The notes: generated by a model from the letters alone, not told the origin. DNA of 7,367 nt from JAFGJU01 sp964570935 (GCA_964570935.1 CAZMZP010000072.1:1-7367), one strand, 5' to 3'; counted from the stretch's first letter, positions 1-6,056 are shown. Numbers and translations: made by a program.

Positions 1-124
1 GGGCTGATTGTGGGACCCCGCCGGCTGGCGCGCAGTAAGCCGCGCGACCACGGACCGGCCGTCAGCGCGGCGCCGCGCCGGGCACGGTGGCCGCGCCGAT
101 AAGTCCGGCGCGACCACGGGTCGC
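1..124. other. GC-rich spacer downstream of the C-N hydrolase, rich in inverted repeats
   Basis: No convincing gene. Several self-complementary elements are visible. There is a perfect 14-bp palindrome at 65-78 (GCGCGGCGCCGCGC), a hairpin at 92-112 with 7-bp arms and a 7-nt loop, and a hairpin at 110-124 (GCGACC-ACG-GGTCGC) directly after the stop codon of the minus-strand hydrolase. The last two overlap, so they would be alternative folds. The 12-mer GCGCGACCACGG occurs twice, at 42-53 and 108-119. The hairpins may help end transcription of the hydrolase, but no T-tract follows them, so this is not a textbook intrinsic terminator. Confidence 0.4.
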
Positions 125-1000
125 CTACGGCAGGTCCTCCACCAGGTTCATGTAAGCGTCGGGCCGCCTGTCCCTGTAGAACTGCCAGGTCTTCCGGACT
201 TCCAGTATGAGGTCCAGGTCCAGGTCCGCCACCACGAGCTCGTCCTTGTCCTTGCCTCCCTGTGCTAGAATCTGCCCCCTCGGGTCGCAGAAGTAGCTGG
301 AGCCGTAGAACTCTCCTATTTTCCAGGGCGCTTCGAAGCCGACTCTGTTTATGGCTCCGACGAAGTAACCGTTGGCCACCGCGTGCGCCGGCTGCTCCAG
401 CTTCCACAGGTACTCGGAAAGTCCCGCGACCGTGGCCGACGGGTTGAACACTATCTCCGCGCCGTTCAGTCCCAGAGCGCGGGCGCCCTCCGGGAAGTGC
501 CTGTCGTAGCAGATGTAGGCGGCCACGTTCGCGTACGCGGTCTCGAACACGGGGTAGCCCAGGTTGCCGGGCCTGAAATAGAACTTTTCCCAGAATCCGG
601 GCAGGCAGTGAGGAATGTGGGTCTTCCTGTACTTGCCCAGGTATTCGCCGCCCGCGTCTATGACCGCCGCGGTGTTGTAGAAGACGCCGGTCATCTCCTC
701 TTCGTACACCGGCACCACCAGGACCATCCCCTTTTCACGGGCGATCTTCTGCATCTCGCACGTGGTCGGGCCATCCGGCACGCGCTCCACGGCCTCGTAC
801 CATTTCATGTCCTGCTCCGCCGGGAAGTATGGAAGCGTGAAAAGCTCCTGGAAGCAGAGTATCTTCACTCCCTTCTTCGCCGCCTCATCTATCAGCGGCA
901 GGTGCTTGTCAAGCATGGCCCGCCTAATGTCAGAAACGCTCTTACCCGCTGTGTCCACGCACTTCGTCTGAATGACGCCGCATTTCACGATACGGGACAT
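125..1000 (-). CDS. Carbon-nitrogen hydrolase, beta-ureidopropionase / N-carbamoyl amino acid amidohydrolase-like
   Basis: A 291-residue cytosolic enzyme of the nitrilase superfamily. It would hydrolyse an N-carbamoyl group or another non-peptide C-N bond, releasing ammonia and CO2 in the carbamoyl case. The catalytic Glu-Lys-Cys triad is visible: E52 in FQELF, K126 in YRKTHIP and C164 in ICYDRHFPEG. A further conserved Glu (E138, in FWEKFYFRPG) lies between the last two. The stretch GAEIVFNPSATVAGLSE (180-196) followed by AINRVGFE (216-223) and YGSSYF (232-237) resembles beta-ureidopropionase, the last step of reductive pyrimidine breakdown, more than N-carbamoylputrescine amidase, but the substrate cannot be fixed by eye. 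The length is normal for a single-domain member. The ATG at 998-1000 is preceded by GGAGGT with a 6-nt spacer. It lies 63 bp downstream of the zinc-ribbon gene on the same strand, with no obvious promoter between, so co-transcription is likely. No dihydropyrimidinase or dihydropyrimidine dehydrogenase gene is in view. Confidence 0.9.
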   Translation of the reverse strand: MSRIVKCGVIQTKCVDTAGKSVSDIRRAMLDKHLPLIDEAAKKGVKILCFQELFTLPYFPAEQDMKWYEAVERVPDGPTTCEMQKIAREKGMVLVVPVYEEEMTGVFYNTAAVIDAGGEYLGKYRKTHIPHCLPGFWEKFYFRPGNLGYPVFETAYANVAAYICYDRHFPEGARALGLNGAEIVFNPSATVAGLSEYLWKLEQPAHAVANGYFVGAINRVGFEAPWKIGEFYGSSYFCDPRGQILAQGGKDKDELVVADLDLDLILEVRKTWQFYRDRRPDAYMNLVEDLP

Positions 1001-1063
1001 TACGACACCTCCGCGTTCAACTGTTTCCCTTCGTTGCCGGAAAATACGTTCGACTGACGGGGT

Positions 1064-1378
1064 TCATTTCCCCTTGCCGAAAAGCTCGTCCAGTTTCTGC
1101 CTTGCGGATTTCTCCCGGGAGAGACCGGGCGTTCCCGGCGGCCTGGCAGACGACCTCCTGGACTCCTCCAAGAACCTGAAATAATCGCAAAAGTTGGACC
1201 GGTCCTTTTCCTTCACCCACTCCGCCTGCGGCTCACGGCATTTGTCCTCGGCGCCCGTGTCGTAGAACGTGCAGTTGAGGCAGACCTTGACGTCCCTGCC
1301 GCAGGAAGGACAGACGTCCGTCCTGACTGGCTTCCGGGCCTCAAGCTTAGAACCGCAGTGATGGCAGAACGGCAGCAT
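1064..1378 (-). CDS. Small zinc-ribbon protein of unknown function
   Basis: A 104-residue, soluble, cysteine-rich protein. It has three CXXC knuckles (C5/C8, C23/C26, C33/C36) and two further cysteines, C47 in KCREPQAEWV and C64 in SNFCDYFRF. The first two pairs form a double zinc-ribbon-like module. The segment from C33 to F69 (CXXCTFYD...CREPQAE...DRSNFCDYF) matches a pattern I recall from many uncharacterised bacterial proteins that carry it near an N-terminal zinc ribbon. The C-terminal 35 residues are charged and probably disordered, then helical. The reading frame stays open upstream to an ATG at 1513, but the ATG at 1376-1378 is preferred: it has GGGAG five bases upstream, the protein motif begins right there, and the best promoter (1425-1453) lies downstream of the longer start. 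Eight cysteines suggest at least two metal sites. No partner or reaction can be named from context. Confidence 0.8.
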   Translation of the reverse strand: MLPFCHHCGSKLEARKPVRTDVCPSCGRDVKVCLNCTFYDTGAEDKCREPQAEWVKEKDRSNFCDYFRFLEESRRSSARPPGTPGLSREKSARQKLDELFGKGK

Positions 1379-1424
1379 GTCTTCTCCCGGGAGACGAGTC
1401 CAACTCAAGGGCCCACCGTCTGTT

Positions 1425-1453
1425 ATGATAGACGCAGAAACGCGGGTTGTCCA
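1425..1453 (-). promoter_or_regulatory. Sigma-70-like promoter for the zinc-ribbon / C-N hydrolase pair
   Basis: Read on the minus strand, TGGACA (1453-1448; 5 of 6 against TTGACA) is followed after exactly 17 bases by TATCAT (1430-1425; 5 of 6 against TATAAT). Transcription would start near 1418, giving a leader of about 40 bases before the ATG at 1378. The match supports both the shorter start of the zinc-ribbon gene and a bacterial host. It is predicted from consensus only. Confidence 0.5.
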
Positions 1454-1474
1454 CCGGCGAGAACTGCCGGTCGC

Positions 1475-1499
1475 CGTCGGCCCTGCCGCAAGGCCGACG
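1475..1499. other. Perfect 8-bp hairpin in the divergent intergenic region
   Basis: CGTCGGCC (1475-1482), a 9-base loop, then GGCCGACG (1492-1499). It lies between the two divergent promoters, upstream of both predicted start sites, so it would not be in either mRNA. On the plus strand it is followed by ATTCTCCTT, too weak a T-tract for a confident terminator. It could be a protein-binding inverted repeat or a by-product of GC richness. Confidence 0.35.
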
Positions 1500-1506
1500 A
1501 TTCTCC

Positions 1507-1536
1507 TTGACATCCATTCTTTGCCCTGGTCATAAT
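1507..1536 (+). promoter_or_regulatory. Sigma-70-like promoter for the DUF4143 ATPase
   Basis: A perfect TTGACA (1507-1512) is followed after 18 bases by CATAAT (1531-1536; 5 of 6 against TATAAT). The start site would fall near 1543, inside the inverted repeat at 1538-1554, leaving a leader of about 45 bases before the ATG at 1589. The surrounding 1530-1575 stretch is unusually AT-rich for this window. Consensus-based prediction. Confidence 0.55.
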
Positions 1537-1537
1537 T

Positions 1538-1554
1538 ATGTCCAGTTTGGACAT
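1538..1554. promoter_or_regulatory. Inverted repeat over the predicted ATPase start site, candidate operator
   Basis: ATGTCCA-GTT-TGGACAT is a perfect inverted repeat with 7-bp arms and a 3-base centre. It begins two bases after the -10 element of the ATPase promoter and covers the expected start site, the classic position for a repressor site. No regulator gene is in the window, but the ATPase family has a winged-helix-like region, so self-regulation is one option. Function is inferred from position only. Confidence 0.5.
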
Positions 1555-1558
1555 CTAT

Positions 1559-1576
1559 CGGTAATATATATTACCG
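1559..1576. promoter_or_regulatory. 18-bp perfect palindrome just upstream of the ATPase ribosome-binding site
   Basis: CGGTAATATATATTACCG is perfectly self-complementary over 18 bp with no central spacer. It ends one base before the Shine-Dalgarno AGGGAGG (1578-1584), which is four bases from the ATG. As DNA it suits a dimeric repressor; as RNA it could form a hairpin next to the ribosome-binding site. The core is nearly pure A/T in a GC-rich window, so it stands out. An archaeal TATA box is unlikely, since transcription would then start after the ATG. Confidence 0.55.
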
Positions 1577-1588
1577 TAGGGAGGCGCG

Positions 1589-2902
1589 ATGACCGAGCCG
1601 ATGAGGTCTATCATACTCGACTTCCAGGACGCCAGCCTGGAAACAGGTGTGCCGAGACACCTACGCATCCAGACAGTTCCTGGCAAGGCCGCTGTCTGCA
1701 TAGGGGTGCGCCGGAGCGGCAAGTCCACTTACCTTTTCCAGCTTATCCAGCGACTCCTACAGAAGGGGGCAAGCCGCGAGAACATTCTGTATCTGAACTT
1801 CTTCGACGACCGCCTGCACACCCTTCGCCAGACCGGGGCTGGCATAGTCACTGACACTTACTACTCCATCTATCCTGAGAAGAAAGGCACAGAAACGGTC
1901 TATTGCTTTTTCGACGAGATACAGGCCGTCCCCGGCTGGGAATCCTTTGTCAACCGCTTGCTGCGAACGGAGAAGTGCGAGGTGTATCTAACGGGGTCGT
2001 CGGCACAGATGCTCTCCAAGGAAATCGCCACACAGATGCGCGGGCGAGCGTTGTCCTGGGAGCTGTTTCCCTTCTCCTTCCGCGAGTTCCTAGCCTGGAA
2101 AGGACTCGAGGGCACAGGCCCGATGACCACGAAGAGACGGCTCCTGACCCAGAAGGCCTTTGCAGAATACTGGGAGGCGGGGGGTTTTCCAGAGGTGGTG
2201 GGCGTGAGTCGCCCCCTGAGAATAAGGATCCACCAGGAGTACTTCCATGCAATTTTGTCCCGCGACCTGGTGGAGCGCCACAATGTGTCCCATCCGAAGG
2301 CGGTCACCGACCTCGCACACTGGCTGGTGGACAACACCGGGTCTCTCTATTCAGTGAACAGCCTGACGGGGTACTTGAAATCCCTGGGGCACAAGGCCCC
2401 TAAGTCGGCAGTCTCGGACTATCTCGAATGGTTCGAGGACGCCTATTTCCTGTTCACCGTGCGGCTGTTTGACGCATCGCGAGCGCGCAGCAACGCCAAT
2501 CCTAAGAAGATCTACTGCGTCGACCATGCGTTGGTTACTTCTGTGTCGCCGGGTATCCTCGTCAACTCCGGACATCTTCTGGAGAATCTGGTTTTCACGG
2601 CCCTTCGGCGCACTCATTCTGGAATCTATTATTACAGGACGAAGACAGGACGGGAGGTGGACTTCGTAGTCCCGATGCGCGACCGCGGGAGAATGCTGGT
2701 GCAAGTGTGCGAGTCACTAGCCGAGCCCCAAACCAAGAAGCGAGAAGTGACCGCGCTGAGCGAGGCAATGTCGGAGCTCGGGCTCAGGTCCGCGACAATC
2801 GTCACGAGGAGTGAAGACGAGCGCATCAAGAGTAGCGGGCGCACGATAGAAGTCGTCCCAGTATGGCGTTTCCTGCTCGACCTGCCCCAGACGATAGAAT
2901 AG
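1589..2902 (+). CDS. AAA-type ATPase with C-terminal DUF4143 domain
   Basis: A 437-residue protein with the full layout of the ATP-binding/DUF4143 family. Walker A is GVRRSGKST (39-47), Walker B is VYCFFDE (104-110), and the LTGSSAQ segment (134-140) matches the family's sensor region. The following RGRALSWELFPFSFREFL (151-168) is a family hallmark. A winged-helix-like region spans about 240-290 (SVNSLTGYLKSLGHK...YLEWFEDAYFLF). The C-terminal DUF4143 part resembles a PD-(D/E)XK nuclease fold, with E332 in LLENLV, D358 in GREVDFVV and Q372 in VQVCESL where true nucleases have E-X-K, so cleavage activity is doubtful. The family is common, often patchily distributed, and its cellular role is not established. 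The start is fixed by AGGGAGG four bases upstream. It is transcribed against its neighbours. In a hand count of about 110 leading codons, roughly 70% end in G/C, somewhat less than the GltB-like gene (about 77%), which hints weakly at transfer. Confidence 0.92.
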   Translation: MTEPMRSIILDFQDASLETGVPRHLRIQTVPGKAAVCIGVRRSGKSTYLFQLIQRLLQKGASRENILYLNFFDDRLHTLRQTGAGIVTDTYYSIYPEKKGTETVYCFFDEIQAVPGWESFVNRLLRTEKCEVYLTGSSAQMLSKEIATQMRGRALSWELFPFSFREFLAWKGLEGTGPMTTKRRLLTQKAFAEYWEAGGFPEVVGVSRPLRIRIHQEYFHAILSRDLVERHNVSHPKAVTDLAHWLVDNTGSLYSVNSLTGYLKSLGHKAPKSAVSDYLEWFEDAYFLFTVRLFDASRARSNANPKKIYCVDHALVTSVSPGILVNSGHLLENLVFTALRRTHSGIYYYRTKTGREVDFVVPMRDRGRMLVQVCESLAEPQTKKREVTALSEAMSELGLRSATIVTRSEDERIKSSGRTIEVVPVWRFLLDLPQTIE

Positions 2903-2932
2903 ACGGATACGGCGCTGAGAAACGAAGGCGGC

Positions 2933-2948
2933 GCAGCTCACCAGCTGC
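2933..2948 (-). terminator. Possible terminator between convergent genes
   Basis: GCAGCT-CACC-AGCTGC forms a 6-bp stem with a 4-base loop in the 89-bp gap between the converging ATPase and flavodiiron genes. On the minus strand it is followed by CGCCTTCGTTTCTC, moderately T-rich; on the plus strand no T-run follows. It may stop transcription leaving the flavodiiron gene, but the stem is short. Confidence 0.3.
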
Positions 2949-2991
2949 ACTGCCTCCACATACATGCCCGCTCAACGCCGGAAATGCACTT

Positions 2992-4173
2992 CTAGCCGGC
3001 CATTCTCGCTGCCAGGGCCTTCCCGACCTCCGCCACTTTGACGAAGTCCGCGTCAGTAGGCGGACCGTTGACTTCGACCACGCCCACGACCTCGATGCCG
3101 GTCGGGCCGAGTATCTCGCCCGCCTGCTTGATCGCGCCGCCGCTCCAGCCGTACGAGCTCACAATCGCTCCCAGCTTGAGGGGAGGCCTCAGGGCCTTGA
3201 TGAGATAGGCGGCGTAGGCTCCGAGCGGATGCATGCCGGCGAGCACCGTCGGCGCGCCCAGCACGACGGCCCGCGCGTCCACCAGCTCCCTGGCCAGGTC
3301 GCCTATGTCGACTGTCACCAAGTTGAACGGTGCCACTTCGACGCCCTCCGCGACGAGGGTCTCGGCCATCGCCTTGACCATGGAGTCCGTCGAGCTCCAC
3401 ATGCTGACGTAGGCGATGACGGCCTTCTTCTCGGTCTGACCCGCTGTCCATTTGGCGTAGGGTCCAAGGATTCGCTCAGGGTTCTTCCAGATGGGACCGT
3501 GGCTGGGGGCGATCAGTTTCACTTCCCTTTTCTTCGTCTTCTCCAGGCCCTTCGCCCCCATGCTCCTGAACGGCATCATGATTTCGCCGAAGTACCTCTT
3601 CGCCAACTGCACCGCCTCCGGAACCTCGTCGTCGTAAGTGCCGAAAACCGTGTGCGTGCCGTAGAAGTCGCAGGAGAACAGGATCTTGTCCTCGACCAGG
3701 TACGTGAACATGGTCTCGGGCCAGTGAAGCCACGGCGCGTCTATGAACTCGAGCGTCTTGCCGCCCAGCTCTATGCGGTCCCCTTCTTTCACCTTCTTTA
3801 TCCTGGACTCTGGGACGTGGAAGTAGACCTGTGCCATCTTGGCGCCCTTCTCGGACGTCACGAGGACGGCTTTCTTGGCCCTTTCCATCACATACGGAAT
3901 CGAGCCGGCGTGGTCGGGCTCCGCGTGGTTCATGATGAGGTAGTCGAGCGAGGCCAGGTCGGCCATCTGGCTCACTTTGCCGTCGAGTTCGGCCTCGAAC
4001 CCCGGGTTCACGGTGTCGATGAGCGCGAGCTTGCCCCTGCCTCTCACGAGATAGGAGTTGTAGGTCGTGCCCTGCGGCAGAGGAATCAGGGAGTCGAAAA
4101 CCCTCCTGTTCCAGTCCTTCACTCCAACCCAGAAAACATCCTTGGCCAGCTCCGGTATGTTGTACGTCTTCAT
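2992..4173 (-). CDS. Class A flavodiiron protein (FprA-like O2/NO reductase)
   Basis: A 393-residue soluble enzyme that reduces O2 to water, or NO to N2O, at a non-haem di-iron site fed by FMN. The N-terminal beta-lactamase-like domain (about 1-245) has every expected iron ligand: H83, E85 and D87 with H88 in NHAEPDHAG, H150 in LHWPE, D169 in SCDFYGTH and H225 in APSHGPIW. The C-terminal flavodoxin domain (about 250-393) begins with AVIAYVSMWSSTDSM, whose SMWSSTDSM loop would hold the FMN phosphate, and contains VSSYGWSGGA. There is no rubredoxin or flavin reductase extension, so it is class A, and the electron donor must be encoded elsewhere. The frame extends upstream to a GTG at 4209, but the ATG at 4171-4173 follows AGGGGGG by five bases and matches the usual N terminus of the family. 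It lies downstream of a terminator, so it is probably its own transcription unit, likely serving oxidative or nitrosative defence in an anaerobe. Confidence 0.93.
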   Translation of the reverse strand: MKTYNIPELAKDVFWVGVKDWNRRVFDSLIPLPQGTTYNSYLVRGRGKLALIDTVNPGFEAELDGKVSQMADLASLDYLIMNHAEPDHAGSIPYVMERAKKAVLVTSEKGAKMAQVYFHVPESRIKKVKEGDRIELGGKTLEFIDAPWLHWPETMFTYLVEDKILFSCDFYGTHTVFGTYDDEVPEAVQLAKRYFGEIMMPFRSMGAKGLEKTKKREVKLIAPSHGPIWKNPERILGPYAKWTAGQTEKKAVIAYVSMWSSTDSMVKAMAETLVAEGVEVAPFNLVTVDIGDLARELVDARAVVLGAPTVLAGMHPLGAYAAYLIKALRPPLKLGAIVSSYGWSGGAIKQAGEILGPTGIEVVGVVEVNGPPTDADFVKVAEVGKALAARMAG

Positions 4174-4178
4174 TCCTT

Positions 4179-4185
4179 CCCCCCT
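4179..4185 (-). promoter_or_regulatory. Ribosome-binding site that sets the flavodiiron start
   Basis: On the minus strand AGGGGGG sits five bases (AAGGA) before the ATG at 4173. It is the only purine-rich Shine-Dalgarno-like element near the possible starts. The in-frame GTG at 4209 and ATG at 4194 have no comparable element, so the twelve extra residues before the ATG are probably untranslated. Confidence 0.6.
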
Positions 4186-4204
4186 GAAGTCCATGTAGTA
4201 ATCA

Positions 4205-4225
4205 CTCACAACGACAACGTGTGAG
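4205..4225. promoter_or_regulatory. Inverted repeat in the flavodiiron leader, possible operator
   Basis: CTCACA, nine bases, then TGTGAG form a perfect 6-bp inverted repeat about 30 bp upstream of the flavodiiron start. A weak extended -10-like element on the minus strand (TGCTAGAGT, 4246-4238) lies just upstream without a good -35. Together they could be a regulated promoter for an O2/NO-defence gene, but the arms are short and no known operator is matched. Confidence 0.25.
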
Positions 4226-4248
4226 CTCGGTCCGTCAACTCTAGCACA

Positions 4249-4386
4249 TTAACAAGAATCCCGCACCTCTGGGGTGAGCTTCCCGGAGGGGTGCGGGATG
4301 GGCGTGCGCGCGACGCCGGCCGCGGCGAAGGCACGGCTGGTGCCGGCCTCCGCCCGCACGACGTCAATCGTATTGTTCTCGGCCAT
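4249..4386 (-). CDS. Doubtful 45-codon ORF downstream of the glutamate-synthase-like gene
   Basis: An ATG at 4386-4384 opens a 45-residue frame (begins MAENNTIDVVRAEAG) ending in TAA at 4249. Nearly all its codons end in G or C, the pattern of real genes here, and the other minus-strand frame read for comparison is less biased. Against it: no clear Shine-Dalgarno, no recognisable motif, and its last 14 codons lie inside the terminator hairpin at 4258-4299. It may be the remnant of a decayed gene or simply GC-rich spacer. The frame remains open upstream to a TTG at 4443, but codon bias is lost there. Confidence 0.2.
   Translation of the reverse strand: MAENNTIDVVRAEAGTSRAFAAAGVARTPIPHPSGKLTPEVRDSC
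4258..4299 (-). terminator. Intrinsic terminator of the nuoF-nuoG-gltB-like operon
   Basis: A 13-bp stem (4258-4270 with 4287-4299, one G-U pair, otherwise perfect) closes a 16-base loop and can extend partly inward. Read on the minus strand the stem is followed by TCTTGTTAATG, with five T in the first seven bases. It lies about 150 bases after the stop of the GltB-like gene and 85 bases before the flavodiiron ATG, so it separates two transcription units on the same strand. Confidence 0.6.
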
Positions 4387-4445
4387 TCGCCCGGAAGCAA
4401 GGACTCGTAATTCAACCTTGCCGGCCACGACCCGAACGTTCAAGC

Positions 4446-6029
4446 CTAGAAGCTGAGTATCTTCTCTACCTCCGCCTTGTCCACGTCCATCACGTAAGGA
4501 ATGCCGCTGATGTCGGTGGCTTCCTTGGTGAGGGAGGCGATGTCGTCGCGGGTGATGTGGTCTATCGAGAACTTCCTGCTTCCGGCCATCAGCTGCTTAA
4601 GACCCTGCGCCAGTCTCTCGTAGTAGGTGTAGAGACCCAGTGCGCCGGCCGGAATCTTCTCGAATGCCGCGTCGCCCATCTCCTTCCTGAGATGGCTCGC
4701 GGTCACGAATATCTCGTCCTTGGTGTTGCCGAAGCGCGCCACGTACACGGGGACTCTGCCTTCGTCAATCGCGCGGCCGATAGTCTTACCCACCATCGCG
4801 GCGGCGATCGGAGAACGCGCCATGCCCACCAGCTTAACGAACGGAGCGCCCATCGCTATGCCCTTGAAGATCTGGTCTTCGAACGTGCAGCCGCCGGCCA
4901 CGGCCAGAGTCGGAACGTGCTTGCCCTTGTCGGCCAGCTTCTTGGCGTAGAAGTACAGCATCGAGTGGAGCTCGACGGGCGGGATGCCCCATTCGTTCAT
5001 CATCCGCCACGGGCTCATGCCGGTGCCGCCGCCGGCCGCGTCCACCGTCAGGAGGTCTATCTTGAACTTGGACGCGTAAGCGATCGCCCTGGCCAAGTCC
5101 GCCGGCCTGTAGGCGCCGGTCTTCAGGAACACGTACTTGGCGCCGGCCTTGCGCAGCTCCTCGACTCTCTGGCCGAACGACTCCTCGCTCACCATGCCGA
5201 CGCGCGAGTGTCTCTCGAACTCCTTGAACGCGCCGCGCTGGAACGCCTGAATTGACTCGGGGTCGGTCGGGTTCGGGAGCACCACGTAGCCGCGCTCGTA
5301 AAGGAGCTGGGCCTTCTTGAGGTCGGTGATCTTTACTTCACCGCCGATGTCCTTCGCGCCCTGCCCCCACTTTAGCTCGACTATCTGGACTCCCAGCTTT
5401 TCGATGGCGTATTCCTGAACGCCCAACCGAGTGTCCTCGACGTTGGCCTGGACGATGATGGCGCCGTAGCCGTCGCGCTGATTGTCCATGTACAGCTTCA
5501 CGCGGTTCTTGAGGTCGACCGTGTCCACCACCCTGCCGTTCTTTATCGTGGACTGCGGGTCCATTCCGACCACGTTCTCGCCGATGGTGAGGCCGGTCCC
5601 GGCCAGCGCGGAGCCGATGGCCAGGCCTTCCCAGTTGTTCTTTGCCACGTTGGTCGAGCCGATCCCCGGGATGACCCACGGGTAGCGGCACTTGATGCCC
5701 TTGTCGTGCCCGAACTTGACCTCGATGTTCACCGCGGGGAATATGGCCTTGTCGGGGTCGGCCGCTATGCCGTGCGCGCCGACGGCAGTGCCCATGATGC
5801 TGAAGTGACCGTAGTCGACGGGATAATCTTTCTCGCCGGCGGTAGTGATGATGCCGAACGGCTGCGGATATATGACTTCGTGGCCTCTGTAGGCAGACTT
5901 GCCGATTTCACACATCCCTATGCAGCCGTCCACGCATGTCGCGCACATGCCGGAGGCCGGGACTATCGAGTCCTCAGTCCTGTTCTTGGTGAGAGTTGCA
6001 GCCGAGGCGTTGATTCTGGTGAGCGACAT
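4446..6029 (-). CDS. FMN-binding glutamate synthase-like protein (stand-alone GltB central domain)
   Basis: A 527-residue protein corresponding to the FMN synthase domain of glutamate synthase large subunits, which makes glutamate from 2-oxoglutarate and ammonia with supplied electrons. Matches include VELKWGQGAKDIGG (217-230), corresponding to the synthase QGAK-G-GG segment, and LTVDAAGGGTGMSP (327-340), the GGTG-SP FMN/substrate loop. The N-terminal glutaminase domain is absent and so is the GXGXG C-terminal domain. The usual 3Fe-4S cysteines after the barrel are also missing: beyond residue 40 only C114 and C381 occur. Instead C29, C32, C36 and C40 (CX2CX3CX3C) near the N terminus could hold an Fe-S cluster. 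The start follows a perfect AAAGGAGG seven bases upstream. It lies 27 bp after the NuoG-like gene, in the same operon. The stand-alone form is known in anaerobes, but its true substrate is not certain; ammonia would have to be used directly or come from a separate glutaminase. Confidence 0.88.
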   Translation of the reverse strand: MSLTRINASAATLTKNRTEDSIVPASGMCATCVDGCIGMCEIGKSAYRGHEVIYPQPFGIITTAGEKDYPVDYGHFSIMGTAVGAHGIAADPDKAIFPAVNIEVKFGHDKGIKCRYPWVIPGIGSTNVAKNNWEGLAIGSALAGTGLTIGENVVGMDPQSTIKNGRVVDTVDLKNRVKLYMDNQRDGYGAIIVQANVEDTRLGVQEYAIEKLGVQIVELKWGQGAKDIGGEVKITDLKKAQLLYERGYVVLPNPTDPESIQAFQRGAFKEFERHSRVGMVSEESFGQRVEELRKAGAKYVFLKTGAYRPADLARAIAYASKFKIDLLTVDAAGGGTGMSPWRMMNEWGIPPVELHSMLYFYAKKLADKGKHVPTLAVAGGCTFEDQIFKGIAMGAPFVKLVGMARSPIAAAMVGKTIGRAIDEGRVPVYVARFGNTKDEIFVTASHLRKEMGDAAFEKIPAGALGLYTYYERLAQGLKQLMAGSRKFSIDHITRDDIASLTKEATDISGIPYVMDVDKAEVEKILSF

Positions 6030-6056
6030 TTTTGGTCCTCCTTTATGCTCCCTGCA

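Noticed and set aside
383..1057. 224-codon plus-strand frame opposite the C-N hydrolase
   Set aside because: It is antisense to a gene with a complete catalytic triad; no motif or good ribosome-binding site seen.
1111..1394. Palindrome TCTCCCGGGAGA present at 1111-1122 and 1383-1394
   Set aside because: One copy lies inside coding sequence and the other over a ribosome-binding site; a repeated 12-mer is expected by chance in a GC-rich window of this size.
1379..1513. Longer N terminus for the zinc-ribbon protein, starting at 1513
   Set aside because: The extra 45 residues have no motif, overlap the predicted promoter, and a good Shine-Dalgarno precedes the internal ATG at 1378.
1562..1573. 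Archaeal TATA box in the AT-rich palindrome
   Set aside because: The spacing would place transcription start after the ATPase ATG, while a bacterial -35/-10 pair fits well upstream.
4174..4209. GTG start at 4209 for the flavodiiron protein
   Set aside because: It has no Shine-Dalgarno, and the added 12 residues include the ribosome-binding site of the ATG at 4173, which fits the family's usual N terminus.
2863..4224. 453-codon open frame on the plus strand opposite the flavodiiron gene
   Set aside because: It is antisense to a protein with all catalytic ligands conserved, has no recognisable motif and a histidine/arginine/valine-rich composition typical of antisense frames in GC-rich genes.
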